Source: Enoplolaimus lenunculus
Taxonomy: Eukaryota; Nematoda; Enoplea; Enoplida; Thoracostomopsidae
Assembly (NCBI GenBank): GCA_030248215.1
Contig: JASANG010001561.1
Span: 344,402 to 408,401 of the forward strand
Direction: 5' to 3'
DNA: 64,000 nt
Shown: piece after piece, positions 12,240 to 23,615 of the stretch
Layout: each line of letters starts with the position of its first letter
Numbering within the stretch: position 1 is the stretch's first letter
Program-made: the position numbers and the translations under genes
The notes under the pieces: generated by a model
What the model saw: only the letters and a program-made list of their open reading frames with translations
The model's database searches: none
Told to the model about the DNA's origin: nothing

Positions 12240-12800
12240 TTCTAGGTTGTTTAAAATATTTACCGTCTAGTGCCCTCACCTTTTATTAATAATTTTCCCT
12301 GCTCGAATTTTTATGTGCTTCTGGTACGGTCCCGAAAATCATGAAAATACCTACCTTCTACTGCCCACACACCTTTTCGAAAATGATCACCTGGTCGAAT
12401 TTTGACATACTTCTGGTACGGTCCCGAAAAACACGAAAACATATATCTTCTACCGCCTACACACTTTTTCTCAATTTTCGTGTGGTCGAATTTTCATGTA
12501 TTTCTAGTACAAACCCCAAAATCACTAAAACAGATGTCTTCTACTGCCTACACACTTTTTCAATAATTTTCACCTGGTCGAATTTTATGTATTTCTAGTA
12601 CGGTCCCCAAAATCACGAAAACTTATACCGTCTACTGCCCACATACTTTCGCGATAATTTTCACCTGTTCGAATTTTTATGTACTTCTGGTACGGTCCCG
12701 AAAACAACGCAAATATACCTTCTACTGCCGACACGCTTTTCCGGTAACTTTACCTGCTCGAATTTTTATGTATTTGTAGTACGGTCCCGAAAACCACGAA
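12240..12800. repeat. ~90-bp tandem repeat, about six copies
   Basis: A unit containing 'tggtacggtcccgaaaa', 'ttctactgcccacacac', 'ttttcacctggtcgaattt' and 'atgtatttct' recurs with starts near 12,320, 12,412, 12,505, 12,593, 12,687 and 12,774 (spacings 87-94 bp). A partial unit lies at the left edge. Copies differ by scattered substitutions. It begins ~70 bp beyond the right end of the P-like element. No coding potential was seen. Confidence 0.8.
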
Positions 12801-13715
12801 AATAACTACCTTGCTTTGGATCACTTACTATATTCGCTTTTGAACAATTGACTTGGAAATTGAATAGTGATATTGCATCAAAATAATAAATCATTTTCAA
12901 TTTTTGCAAATAAGTTTTTAAACTTTGGCGCTAAGTTGCTATGTCATTAATCACTTATAATATTCATAATTCTGAATTTTTGGCGGGAAAAAAATTGAAA
13001 TTTGGCACTCGGTAGTTGTCTATATCTTTGTTCATTTTGAAAATTTAATCTGGATGTGCAGGTTTTGTGTAAAGGAATTAACAGTAATGCTAGCTTTTTA
13101 GACGTTGTATACCCATAACATTCATTTGGTGAATTGTAGTGTCATTGCGCATAGAGAACTTATGTGAGAAATATTATTTAAGCAGTATTTTCATTTAGTT
13201 TTAAATTCATTTATTTTATAAGTATTGTTTACCAATTGTGCGTTTTAAGCTTTTAGAAACTATAAATTGTTAGTATTCGTTTCAAAAATAGTTCAATAAA
13301 GCTATACTTAAATAAGTTCCTGAAAACGCATAAGCTGTATAGATGCACGTTAACCGACACAGTCGCATCCTTGTTATCATACACTTCTGGTTATTTAGCT
13401 GATACCCTGCCCACGAACCCAATGGCATATTTCAGGATTATGAACACCCGACTTTGAATAGGGCCGGACCTCGACGTAACCAAATAAATAACGTGTGCAT
13501 GGTTCAATAACAAATGCAATCAAAGCCGGGACTGGGGCCTTTTTTCATGAAATACGTCCTTATGATTGCGAAAATGTTATACCAATGCACGCGGTTAATG
13601 TAAGTGAGGTGTGTCACAACTTGTAGCACGCGGTGTGCGCACAAAAAGTGACGGAATTAATTATATTTTTTCGTTTTTCTGGTTATTGCTATTTTGAGAG
13701 GTATGATTTTTTAGT
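12801..13715. other. Intergenic, no gene recognised
   Basis: AT-rich sequence. A phrase 'tttttggcgggaaaa' at about 12,977 echoes the repeat field at 2-2.6 kb, so part of this stretch may be a distant relative of that repeat. Confidence 0.45.
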
Positions 13716-14442
13716 ATGCTAGCGGTATCTTTGTTACTTATTGAGTCGGAAGATGTTACCGTTCATGAACAAATATCATCTGTTGAAACTGGTGCCGTTG
13801 ATGATGAAGTAATATATACTTATCTGAATGTTGTCCAGTTGAAGTAGTACACAATGATCAACTGAGCGCTAACTATGGATTTGTAAGTGACATAGTACCT
13901 AAATTGTCTTGCAATTGTTGATGCATTTCTCGCCGCAAATTATCTAAAACATTTTTTGCTAAGTCCTTATTGCATGAGTTTCGCATGACTGCTGTTAACT
14001 GATTGTTATTAGTACGCGAACCAAAATCAGTTATGCGGCGATATCAAAATATTTGTCGGTGTAGATACTAATTCTCATTTTGAAAATTTGACAATGTCTA
14101 ACCTACGCTTGATCTTATGCCAATTCACATCTTGGCACGTAATTATTTCATTACATCAGTGCAGAACAGAATGCATTACAAGTGGGATCCACGATTATCG
14201 CCAAAGTTTATTAAACGACACGTCCTTCAAAAGTAATTAGTTATAACTTTGAAAATTTCATTACTATTCATTTACATGTTTAGGTAGGGAGTTTTGTCAA
14301 TGCTCCAGCTGTTGATTATGAGCATCATGATGGTATTAATGATGCACAATCTTACCGTAGCAACAGCAGAAGCACTCGAGCAGCCACGCTAAGCGACTTT
14401 TGGAGAAACATTAATGTAGCGGTATTTCTCATTATAATTTAA
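13716..14442 (+). CDS. Putative four-exon gene, 164 residues, unknown function
   Basis: Four segments join in frame with GT/AG introns: 13,716-13,791, 13,839-13,882, 14,013-14,232 and 14,288-14,442. Introns are 47, 130 and 55 nt. The start is MLAVSLLLIESEDVTVHEQ, giving a short hydrophobic N-terminus and then an acidic region. The middle exon reads from YANQNQLCGDIKIFVGVD to NDTSFK. The last runs RSFVNAPAVDYEHHDG to a stop at 14,440-14,442 after a Ser/Arg-rich stretch (SYRSNSRSTRAATLSDFW). The exon 2 to 3 junction keeps phase 0 and the others phase 1. I recognise no domain. It could be a small host gene, the remnant of a transposon gene, or a chance chain; the first intron's donor (GTGCCG) is weak and an unspliced reading of exon 1 ends soon after. 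Moderately low confidence. Confidence 0.35.
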
Positions 14443-14795
14443 GCAAACATTAAAATTATGCTATAGTAGAGTACCTAGTACTTGAAATCACATTAATTCA
14501 GAGTCTCTTTAGTCAGCCACCTGAGTAGTGCTTTATATGGCTGGGTTAAAATGAAATGATAGCTATGTAAGAGCGGGCTACTACGTTTTGCACTATATTT
14601 ACATGCGGAGAAAACTATGTAGTACGATTTACTTGCGATTTAAACAAAATTATTGTAAACATGAATTTGAAGTGTATTTATTATGGATGTTACGCAAATT
14701 GTGTGGAATTGCCTAAGGAACGCAACGATAACGAAGCCAACGATGATGCCAATAATAATAATTATAGATGGGCACCCGGGACAAATGGGACAGTT
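14443..14795. other. Spacer, nothing recognised
   Basis: A short open stretch encodes an Asn/Asp-rich peptide (14,661-14,790) that runs into an AT microsatellite; no support as a gene. Confidence 0.4.
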
Positions 14796-14835
14796 GATAT
14801 ATATATATATGTATATATTATATATTATATATACG
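14796..14835. repeat. AT dinucleotide microsatellite
   Basis: Nearly pure alternating AT/TA with small interruptions. It lies directly at the left, truncated edge of the hAT copy. Confidence 0.85.
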
Positions 14836-16872
14836 AATTTTTTCCGGAAATAATTAGAAAAAATTCATTCTTTGTCTATGAAATTTGCATATTTGTAAAT
14901 GCCTGCCTAATTTTGATATTCTAAAATTTGGATGTGTGGTTAAAAAGGTGTATTGTGTGTAACTTGTATAACAGGTAATTTGGAATGCGATTAGAGGAAC
15001 GGTTTTTATGGTCGTTCTTTTTGTTGTATTTGCGAAATAAATAGTTTATGGAAATTGTAAATTTATCGAAATCGGTCAAGTTTGTGGACTGATTAGCTCC
15101 AATATTAGCAGGTTAGCGTTGTATTTCTTGAATGTTTCTAATAGTTTGAGTGATTGGTTATCCCACCTTTAGCCGGCATTCACCCAAAAATCCTTGCATT
15201 TTGAAACTTTTTGCATATCTGAGCTTAGACATCCCCTGATCATTCCAAGCCCAAATTTGAATTTTTGAAAAATTCGATTTTTAAGGCCACAAGTTCAGCC
15301 CCTTGCGACCCAAAATTTTCTTTTCGATAAGTTGGACAAATTATATAGCACTGACTCGTTAGCAAGACGTCTGGTTTAACCTGCGTCGAATGGTATATAA
15401 TTTGGCCCGGCCCCCCCCCCCCCCCCCCCGCGGACGGAGCATGTACGCGAGGACCGCCCTTCGGGACAGTGGACGGCGGGACAGTAGGACAGCGGGACAG
15501 TGGACAGTGGGACAGTGGGATAGTGGGACAGCGGGACAGTTGGACAGTAAGACAGCGGGACAGTAGGATAACGGGACAGTAGGACAGCGGGACAGTAGGA
15601 CAGCGGGACAGTAGGACAGCGGGACAGAAGGACAGTAGGACAGAGGGACAGTAGGACAGAAGGAAAGAAGGACAGAAGGACAGAGGGACAGTAGGACAGC
15701 GGGACAGTAGGACAGCGGGACAGTGGGACAGTAGGACAGTGGGATAGGGACAGTAGGAAATCTGGACAGTAGGACAGTGGGACAGCAGGACAGCGGGACA
15801 GTAGGACAGCGGGACAGTAGGACAGCGGGACAGTACGACAGTGGGACAGTAGGACAGCGGGACAGTGGGACAGCGGGACAGTAGGACAGCGGGACAGTAG
15901 GACAGCGGGACAGTAGGACAGCGGGACAGTAGGACAGCGGGACAGTAGGACAGCGGGACAGTTGGACAGATGGACAGTAGGACAGCGGGACAGTAGGACA
16001 GCGGGACAGTAGGACAGCGAGACAGCGGGACAGTAGGACAGTGGGACAGCAGGACAGCGGGACAGCGGACAGTGGGACAGTAGGACAGCGGGACAGTAGG
16101 ACAGCGGGACAGTAGGACAGCGGGACAGTACGACATCGGGACAGAGGACAGCGGGACAGTAGGACAGCGGGACAGTAGGACAGCGGGACAGTGGACAGCA
16201 GGACAGTGGGACAGCGGGACAGTAGGCAGCTGGACAGCAGGACAGCGGGACAGCAGGACAGCGGGACAGTAGGACAGCGGGACAGTTCGACAGCAGGACA
16301 GTAGGACAGCAGGACAGCGGGACAGTGGGCAGCGGGACAGGGGGACAGCGGGTCAGTCGGACAGCGGGACAGCAGGACAGCGGGACAGCAGGACAGCGGG
16401 ACAGTAGGACAGCGGGACAGTGGGACAGCGGGACAGTAGGACAGCGGGACAGTAGGACAGCGGGACAGCGGGACAGTAGGACAGCGGGACAGTAGGACAG
16501 TGGGACAGTAGGACAGCGGGACAGTAGGACAGTAGGACAGCGGGACAGTAAGACAGCGGGACAGCAGCAGTAGGACAGTGGGACAGTAGGACAGCGGGAC
16601 AGTAGGACAGTGGGACAGCGGGACAGCGGGACAGCGGGACAGTGGGACAGCAGGACAGTGGGACAGCGGGACAGCAGTACAGCGGGACAGTAGGACGCTG
16701 GACAGTAGGCAGCGGGACAGTAGGACAGCGGACAGTGGAGCTGGACAGTGGACAGCGGGACAGTAGGCGCGGGACAGCAGGACAGCGGGACAGCGGACAG
16801 CGGGACAGCAGGACAGCGGGACAGTGGCAGCGGGACAACACAACACACCCACACAAAAACACAACACAACAA

Positions 16873-16911
<39 letters not shown>

Positions 16912-17637
16912 AAAAAAAGAAGCAAAGAGAAAAAAAAGCAAAAAAAAGCAAAAGCGAGGACAAGGCGAAAAGCAAGAGCGGAGAGGGACGGGACGGGGAG
17001 TAGGACAGCCCTCGGCGACGGTGTCCCACTGTCCCCCCGGCTGTCCCACTGTCCCACTCGTCCCGGGACAGCGGGACTGTAGGCCCTCAGCGTGACAGTG
17101 GGCCAGCAAAAAAAAAAAACACACACAAACAAAAAAAATAATTTGTATAATTTTTCGACATAAAATTTTGAGTCCAATGGAGAAATTTGGGACATTAAAA
17201 TTCGAATTTTTTAAAAAGTTATGTGTTGCCGTGGAATAATCGGAGGAGGTCATCAGAACATCAGAAACTCATGCGTGGAGCGAGCTAAAGAAGTCACACT
17301 TGTTTTTTGTAAGTATATATTAAATCGCATGACACTTTTGGGTTTTTTTGACATCAAAGCCTCTCAATTGCTGCAACCTCGCGAGCAAAGCGAAGTTGAA
17401 GCTAGACGTATTCTTGCGTCAAATCATACGATAAAATCAAGCTTTCAATTTTGAGCGCCCTAACTTCGGCCCCACTGTCGACGAAACCTGGTAAGTGAAC
17501 CGAACAAGATGCATATGTAGTTTTACATTGAATCTCGCGGCAAAGCTACAATTCTGAAATCCATTTATATTTAAATGCTGCAATTTCGCTCTTTTCGGAC
17601 ATATAATGTGTCCTGGTGGGCGTATACACACGGTCAT
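14835..17637 (+). mobile_element. hAT-type element copy, end-truncated and split by a minisatellite insert
   Basis: Two parts, 14,835-15,404 and 17,138-17,637, align colinearly with the intact element at 29,448-30,717: the same 'attcattctttgtct' start, the same block around 'cctttagccggc', and the same 'gtgtcctggtg' near the end. Both outer termini are missing here. The copy was broken by insertion of 15,405-17,137 at a site that is uninterrupted in the 29-kb copy. Identity by eye is high (roughly 90%), so the two copies are fairly young. No transposase is encoded. Confidence 0.85.
15405..17137. repeat. 1.7-kb insert built on an 8-bp GGACAG minisatellite
   Basis: The core (about 15,466-16,836) is made of 8-bp units alternating GGACAGCG and GGACAGTA, often as 16-bp pairs, with variants. 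To its left is a run of about 19 C (15,411-15,429) and a short G+C-rich lead. To its right are a CA/A-rich stretch, a run of about 38 A (16,872-16,909), a purine-rich block, a G+C-rich block with further inverted GGGACAG words, and an A/CA-rich tail. The whole is bounded by ATAATTTG at 15,397-15,404 and 17,138-17,145. The minus strand of the core has no stop codon in any frame, giving long Cys-Pro-Leu-Ser frames that are not genes. Confidence 0.85.
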
Positions 17638-17639
17638 GT

Positions 17640-18080
17640 AGGTGGCTGTGCCACACTCAGATATATTTCATACTAAAAACTAAAACAAACTAAAACCAAA
17701 TCCTAAACCACACCTAAGGGAGTCTCCGGCTCCGCCTAGTCTCTCTTAGAACCTAAGTTAGACTTAGGCGTTGCAAAACGGCGTAAAATCTATAAATTTA
17801 TGCATGGCGACTGCGTCCGTAAGGTAATAGTACTCAAGGGCCCTGCGTGGCCGATAAATATATTTTGTTGCTGGCCTGTTGCGCCAAATGTCTTAGCTAG
17901 GGGGTTTGGGCGTTTAATATTGTTGTTGTTGTTATTTTATTATAATGGCTGATTTGAGTGTCCTTTAGGGGCCTGAGACACACGTTGACCTCTCCAGACG
18001 GTACCCCCTGTTATTAGGTTACGGACTGTTATTTTTATCTCATGCTCCACCACACTTCGCTACACATATATCCGGCATTG
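17640..18080 (+). repeat. Possible LINE 3' end debris
   Basis: A G+C-richer block ('cctaagggagtctccggctcc', 'ttaggggcctgagacacacg') surrounds a short (GTT)n run followed by 'attttattataatggctga', a texture common near the 3' end of I/R1/Jockey-type LINEs. No reverse transcriptase or RNase H motif is readable here, so the assignment is tentative. Confidence 0.3.
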
Positions 18081-18099
18081 TAACTAACCCTTAAATGGA

Positions 18100-21000
18100 A
18101 TGTTTATTTGCCTTTTATCAAAAGCTTTAGCCATAATGCAAGGTTATTATATATTTGGAACGTACTTTGAAAACTTTAGTACGCTTCAAAGCTTTGAACT
18201 CGCCTTTATTTGGTTCTGGAGTCATTTATGCGCTACAGCTACAATTAGGAATAACTGACATTTTATTTTCAATTGTACCAAAACTTGTAGCCAAACGCAC
18301 TGAACGATACAATTTTTGTAAAACTATTAATTTCAATACCGAAATTTCCAGAATCCCTGTCAAACAAGATGCAACCAGATATCCGTTTCCGGTAAAAATC
18401 GGTGTCCGTTCCTGTTATAGAAAGACGAGAAATGCGGTTGTCTCGCGATTTTTTATTACACATATGCCCCAATTGTTTGAAATGAAATAAAAATAACGAA
18501 ACGCATGAAAATTTAGGCCACTGTGATACAAAATTTCCGTGCATCGCCATTTTTTCTTTAAAATTTAATCGTTCCACTCAAAGAGTATACTATGAGCAAC
18601 TAAATACAATAATATACGAGCAATACATACACTGTGAGCAGCGTTTAACATTTATAACATATATGCGCACTGCAAAATCTCCACAAGACGTGAGAGCCTA
18701 GTCGGGCTCGAGCGTCAAGCTCCTATAGCTCAGTGGTCATCGTAAACGCTTCCCACCCGTGAGACCGGGGTTCGAATATTACCTTGAATTTACATCTCAT
18801 ATGAAATTGAAAATATTTATGTGAGAAAGCGTTAAGTTTAGAAAGCCCGGTGAATATTTGTACTCCTTAATTCTGTGCAGAAAAACATATCTTTTAAACT
18901 CATGTAGTTCGATGTCCATTTTTCGTTTCCGTTATTTTGATCAATATCCGTATCCGTTATTTGTTTCTATCCGTTTAAACCGTGCCGCCAAAAATTGATT
19001 CGGCGCCGGAGGACAATATTCTGCCGAATGTTTCACTTCCGGCTTCGGGAAATGTCAGACCGGTATTTGTCACTAAACCACTGCCACAATAGCAACAACC
19101 TGCGTTTGAACCCCGCTGTACACTTAGCTCAATGGCTAACTTTATACAAACTCCACACTCGATCATTTTATTTTCCACATGGATTTGGCAGTAGTCGCTT
19201 TTTAAATCAAGTATATATAAACATATTTTATTTCCGGTTTCACATTGGTACAACGCAATTATCGTTATAGAATTTGAGCGATGTGTTTGTGGTTTGGGTG
19301 AAACAAAGCTCGGAATTTGGGGCATTATAATTGCCAGTTCTAGAGTCAGCTCGAAATCTACTCATACGTGAGGTTCGTTTAGAAATGATTGTTTCAAGAC
19401 GATCTTTTCTTGTGAGTTGAAAGTCAAATCGGCGACGTCGCCGTTGCCCTCCAAATCGATCACTTTTGAAAGCTGATTTCAGTTTATTCAAAGGCTTGAT
19501 GTTTTCCGGTATGTGCATCAAACGAATTCTTTTCGAAGGAATGAAGACATTGCTGAATTGCTGAGTGCTCGCTGAGCCACTGAAACAAAACACTACCGTG
19601 GGTTGTTATTATTAACAGTGAGAGGTTAGAATCAGGTCGAATATTTGCCAGCCCGTGCTTCAGGACCGTATTGCTTTGCTGTATTACGGACAGGATATTG
19701 TACTTTATACCGATATTACAGGGTGCAGCCGGTGAAAAATACCGGAGCCGAAAGTGTACAAACGGAACAGGAGCCAGAGGTGAGGTGAAATTTAGGTAGT
19801 TCAAACGTTTACTTTGCTAAAATTTTGTGTAGTTAAATCTTTTGGTTTTTACGCTTATTTTTATGAATCTTCGACAAATTTGTCAACAAATTTGTACCAA
19901 AAGTTAAAATGTAACTCAGCAATCAAATAAAATTTGTAAAACTATGCGAATTTCCACTATCGAAATTGCGGGAATCTTCGCCAGAAATTCTTTCAAAGCT
20001 GGAGGTCGATTTTCTGGCGGATCTGAGCCATACCTCCTGTTACACCGTGCTATACCAATATAGCAGGGTGCAATACGATATGAAAAACCATAGCCGAAGC
20101 TCAACAAATTTTGCAGGAGATGGAGGTGAAGAAAAATTAGGTCGCAAATATAACGTTAAATTCGCAAGTTTCAGCAATTATTTGCAACGTATCAAAAATT
20201 ATTCACGAGTTTCCACTTTACTAAATCTCTGCAATTTAACATCTTAAAATCGCTCCAAACTTACAACTCGGCTCGCAGCAGTGCACAATTTTAAGTACCT
20301 ATTCAAAAATGAAAATATGTAGTCGAAAAGAGGCAGAACGTCCTGTAAAAATTCTATCGGAGCCGGAGGTCGACTTTCTGTCAAAGTCATTCCTCTGGCT
20401 GTATCCTGTCCACACAGGAAACTCATATTTTACTGAAGACAAGCAAAGCAGTTAAATTTAAAACATAAAAGTTTACCATTTATACATCGTCGCGTCCTTC
20501 ATCGACATATTTATTTTTCGATCTACTCTGACAATCGTTCCATGAAGCACAACGTTCTCGGTTAGCTCCACATACGTCAAATCGCCAATCATTATTTCAG
20601 CAACTGATGCAAGACTGGATTTATAGAAACAATTATTAATCTTGGGGTGGCTCATTATGACAAAATTATTCTAAAAACCATTTTTAAACATTTTTCAAGC
20701 TAAGTTAACAACAGGAGGCATTCTTGCAGGCGATATATATCAAGCCGAATGTATTTATATTTTGCATATATAGAGCGAAATTAAATAAAGTACGTTGTGA
20801 TTTAAAGAGATGGAGATGGTTGCTTTTCATTCACTTTTCCAGAATATACTCTGCCTGGTTGTTTTGATTCCGAATCGTTCGCCGGATATGTATTCGTAAA
20901 CAAATGTTTGCGCAACAAAGCTTGTAGAAATTTATTTTACCGATACGGAATCCTCAGTTATTAACACAATTCTTAAATGATCACAGAGAAAAATTTATAC

Positions 21001-21600
21001 AAAGCTGTATCATGTCCTAACGGAAAATGTGGCTTACACAGTGCATCATAAAATACTTTGAAGCTTATAAAAATTGAAACTAATATTCACTGCGCGTTCA
21101 AACACTGCAAGTTAAATATTTACTTACAATGGCATACGACAACAATTTAATATCACAGTACAATACAAGTGTCATTTGCAGACAAGACAAAAGCAATTGC
21201 TACTTAGACAAGCAATACAGTTAAATACAATTGTTGCGCTTTGATCCGCAAAACAAAAATGCGCAACATCATGGTTGATAATTGTAGCACTACGTAACAT
21301 AAATTCAAATATAACAAAGATAGAAATATCAAATTTCGAGCTTAACTTTCAATTGCTATTTTTAAACCTTAGTAACTATCATGCACATAGTTCAATTGCC
21401 CTAGTTGTCGTAGCCGCCTACTTGATGTATAGTTTACTATTTGTCGTTTATAGCTGTTGATTTTTTACTATTTGACTTGTAAAATCCAATCTTTAAATGG
21501 AGAGTGCAACCGGAGATGAAAAAAGATCGATTTTAACAGTTTCTGAGAAAAATCAGTTATTTGACAATAACTCGTTAACCAATCGTCTGATTGCAAAAAA
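18100..21600. other. Old repeat debris, no gene recognised
   Basis: Short frames only. Diverged pieces of one family sharing 'ggagccggaggtcgactttctg' in varied form occur at about 19,940-20,035 and 20,320-20,400, with a further one at 21,840-21,935. Fragments with hAT-like 'cagggtgca' edges occur at about 19,720 and 20,048. A second tRNA-like box B (minus strand, 'gggttcaaacgc') lies near 19,105-19,120. Confidence 0.45.
18717..18785 (+). repeat. tRNA-like sequence (pseudo-tRNA or SINE head)
   Basis: Box A-like 'tagctcagtgg' (about 18,727) and box B-like 'ggttcgaat' (about 18,768) are spaced as in a tRNA gene, with a 'cttcccacc' stretch where the anticodon loop would be. The T-arm 3' strand does not pair with the 5' strand and no acceptor stem closes. 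This is therefore more likely a tRNA-derived SINE head or pseudogene than a working tRNA. Confidence 0.35.
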
Positions 21601-21649
21601 TTTAACACCATGGGTCTCAGTTCTGCAAGCTGCATGGAATGGCATATAG

Positions 21650-21850
21650 TTTGGTAAACTTTTGGACAAAAAAATTTTTGTGTCCAAGAGGGAGACCTCG
21701 GGAGCTTAAAAAAATCGAATTTTTCAAAAATTCAAATTTGGGTGAGAAATGATTAGGGCAAATTATGAGAAGCTCAAATATGCAAAAATTTTCAAAATCC
21801 GACCATTTTTGGGCAAACACGGGCTGGCTGGGGATAACCGAAAAGACCAA
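21650..21850 (-). mobile_element. Diverged fragment of the hAT-type element
   Basis: The reverse complement of this stretch follows the same phrase order as 29,800-29,960 ('ggttatcccc', 'cccaaaaatgg', 'tttgcatatttgagctt', 'gaatttttgaaaaattcgatttttt'). It is clearly more diverged than the copies at 14.8 and 29.4 kb, which implies at least two rounds of spread. Confidence 0.6.
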
Positions 21851-21935
21851 ATCCACTACCGAAATTGCTGGAACCTCTGGCAAAATTTCTACCGGAGCCG
21901 GAAAAGGTCAACTTTTTGACGAAGACGAAGGCAGA

Positions 21936-23615
21936 CCTCCAGTTGTACCAAGATATAAATTCCACACGGCGGTGAGTAAACGATGCATAGTATAAATATG
22001 CAAGTTAGGTAAATACCACTGAAAAAGACAGGTGAACATTAACCTTAACCGTAATATCGCTCAGATTTAATAACTTGCTAAGGAACAAAGAAACGCAGAC
22101 ATACTATAAATAACGGCCCACATGATGCAAACGGATAGTAGAAATAACGGAAAGGGATACTGATCAACACACCGGTAACGGTAAACGGTACGGTATGCAA
22201 ATACACACCGGGTTTGTAAAATTTAAAAAATAGCAAATGCATCGAAGTTTTAAACATTTTGGATGATTTTCGTGTTATCATATCGAACATTGCAGCTATA
22301 AAAAATTGTGAGAGCTATACGTGATTTATAATTTTGAGTATAAAAATAGCTGAATTTCTGGTATTTGAATAATGGAACCAAATCCCGATTTTTACCGGAA
22401 ACGGATATCCGGTTACACACTGCAGTTCAAGTACAAATCAGAGGGACCCTTTTTTGCGAGACTGTAATAGAGTAAGCGTAAGTTTTAGACTAACTTTTTT
22501 GTTTAGGCTTAGGTATTAAGCTTATGCTTACGCTGAGACGTAGGCTTAGGCTTAGAAATATGCTTATAATACTGTAACGACCTTCATCTACATATTGGCT
22601 TTTTTCTACGTATAAAATGAGAGAATCCGAAAACTATTCAGAAAGATTTTTGGATTAATATAGCTGGAAGCTGCCGGTGGAAACAACTACTCAGACATTT
22701 ATTCCTGATCGAGACAGACACTGCAACATCTGTGCTGAAACACTGGCTAAATATCTTACGAACAAGATCCTCATTGACCAATGTATGATCAAAAATCAGA
22801 CGAACGTTTGCCACTGTATTATCAAACAATATGATGACTAAAATAGGGTAATATCGTGTAAGGTATACACACAGAAGCTAATAAATTATCATTGTCCTAT
22901 AGAAGCAACGTTGAAAGACAACATAAAGCAATATAAATAAACAAGTAATTTAACAAAGATGTTACATTTTCGATAAAAAGTAATAAATTAATCACAGTTA
23001 TTTTTGCACGCTGTCTTGCTGTCAACCATAAAACTACAAATGTTATGTTAAAATAATTAATTATTCTATACTGATTTGCGCAGTACGTTTAGCACCCGCC
23101 ATGTATTTTTCAACTAACCTATAGTAATGACGATATAATTCAAGTTACGCATAATTCGTTGCGCATATTAAAAAGAAAAAAATATGAACACCATGAGGTC
23201 ATAACCACAAACAATCACGTTACGCATGCGAGAATGGCACCAGCAATGTTTCATATAGCTGTTAAAAAAGCAGCAAAACCTAGAGCATAAAAAATTAACG
23301 ATTAATGTTGCGCTTAACATCAAACTTTAATATAAATCCGCAGGCCGCCGCAAACCCAGCCAAAAATTTTTGAAAACGACGCGCAACGGCCTACATTTCT
23401 AGGCCATACATCAAGATGACTTTGAGATTCTATTTTTATGAGGGGCGAAACGCTGCCTTAAACCAGCAAACTGAATAATCGGTACCATATTTCGAAACAA
23501 AACTAACACTAATAATCACTCCATGAAAAATCTATCAGATCAATAAATTACTACCATTATACATCAGAACGAAACTTCGACCACAAACAAGCTCTCAAAA
23601 TTTCCAAAAACTGTT
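21936..23615. other. Spacer and probable 3' UTR side of LRRK
   Basis: No gene was recognised. Two stretches with TTAGGC-like words occur at 22,503-22,513 and 22,541-22,555. A TTTATT (AATAAA on the minus strand) lies near 22,697, which is a possible but distant poly(A) signal for the LRRK transcript. Confidence 0.35.

Noticed and set aside
14013-14232. SAP-like DNA-binding domain in exon 3 of the 13.7-kb candidate gene
   Set aside because: Only a loose resemblance around LTMSNLRLIL and TSGIHDYRQSLL; spacing and key positions do not fit.
15240-17253. Minus-strand frames of 280-625 codons rich in Cys, Pro, Leu and Ser
   Set aside because: They only read through the 8-bp GGACAG minisatellite, which lacks stop codons on that strand in every frame. 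There is no start context, domain or splice structure.
18717-18785. Functional tRNA gene
   Set aside because: T-arm and acceptor stem do not pair; kept only as a tRNA-like relic.
22503-22555. TTAGGC words (also near 38,206-38,220) as interstitial telomere sequence
   Set aside because: Only two or three imperfect units each, within a wider field of degenerate 'cttagg' words; too short to argue for a telomeric origin or for a nematode host.
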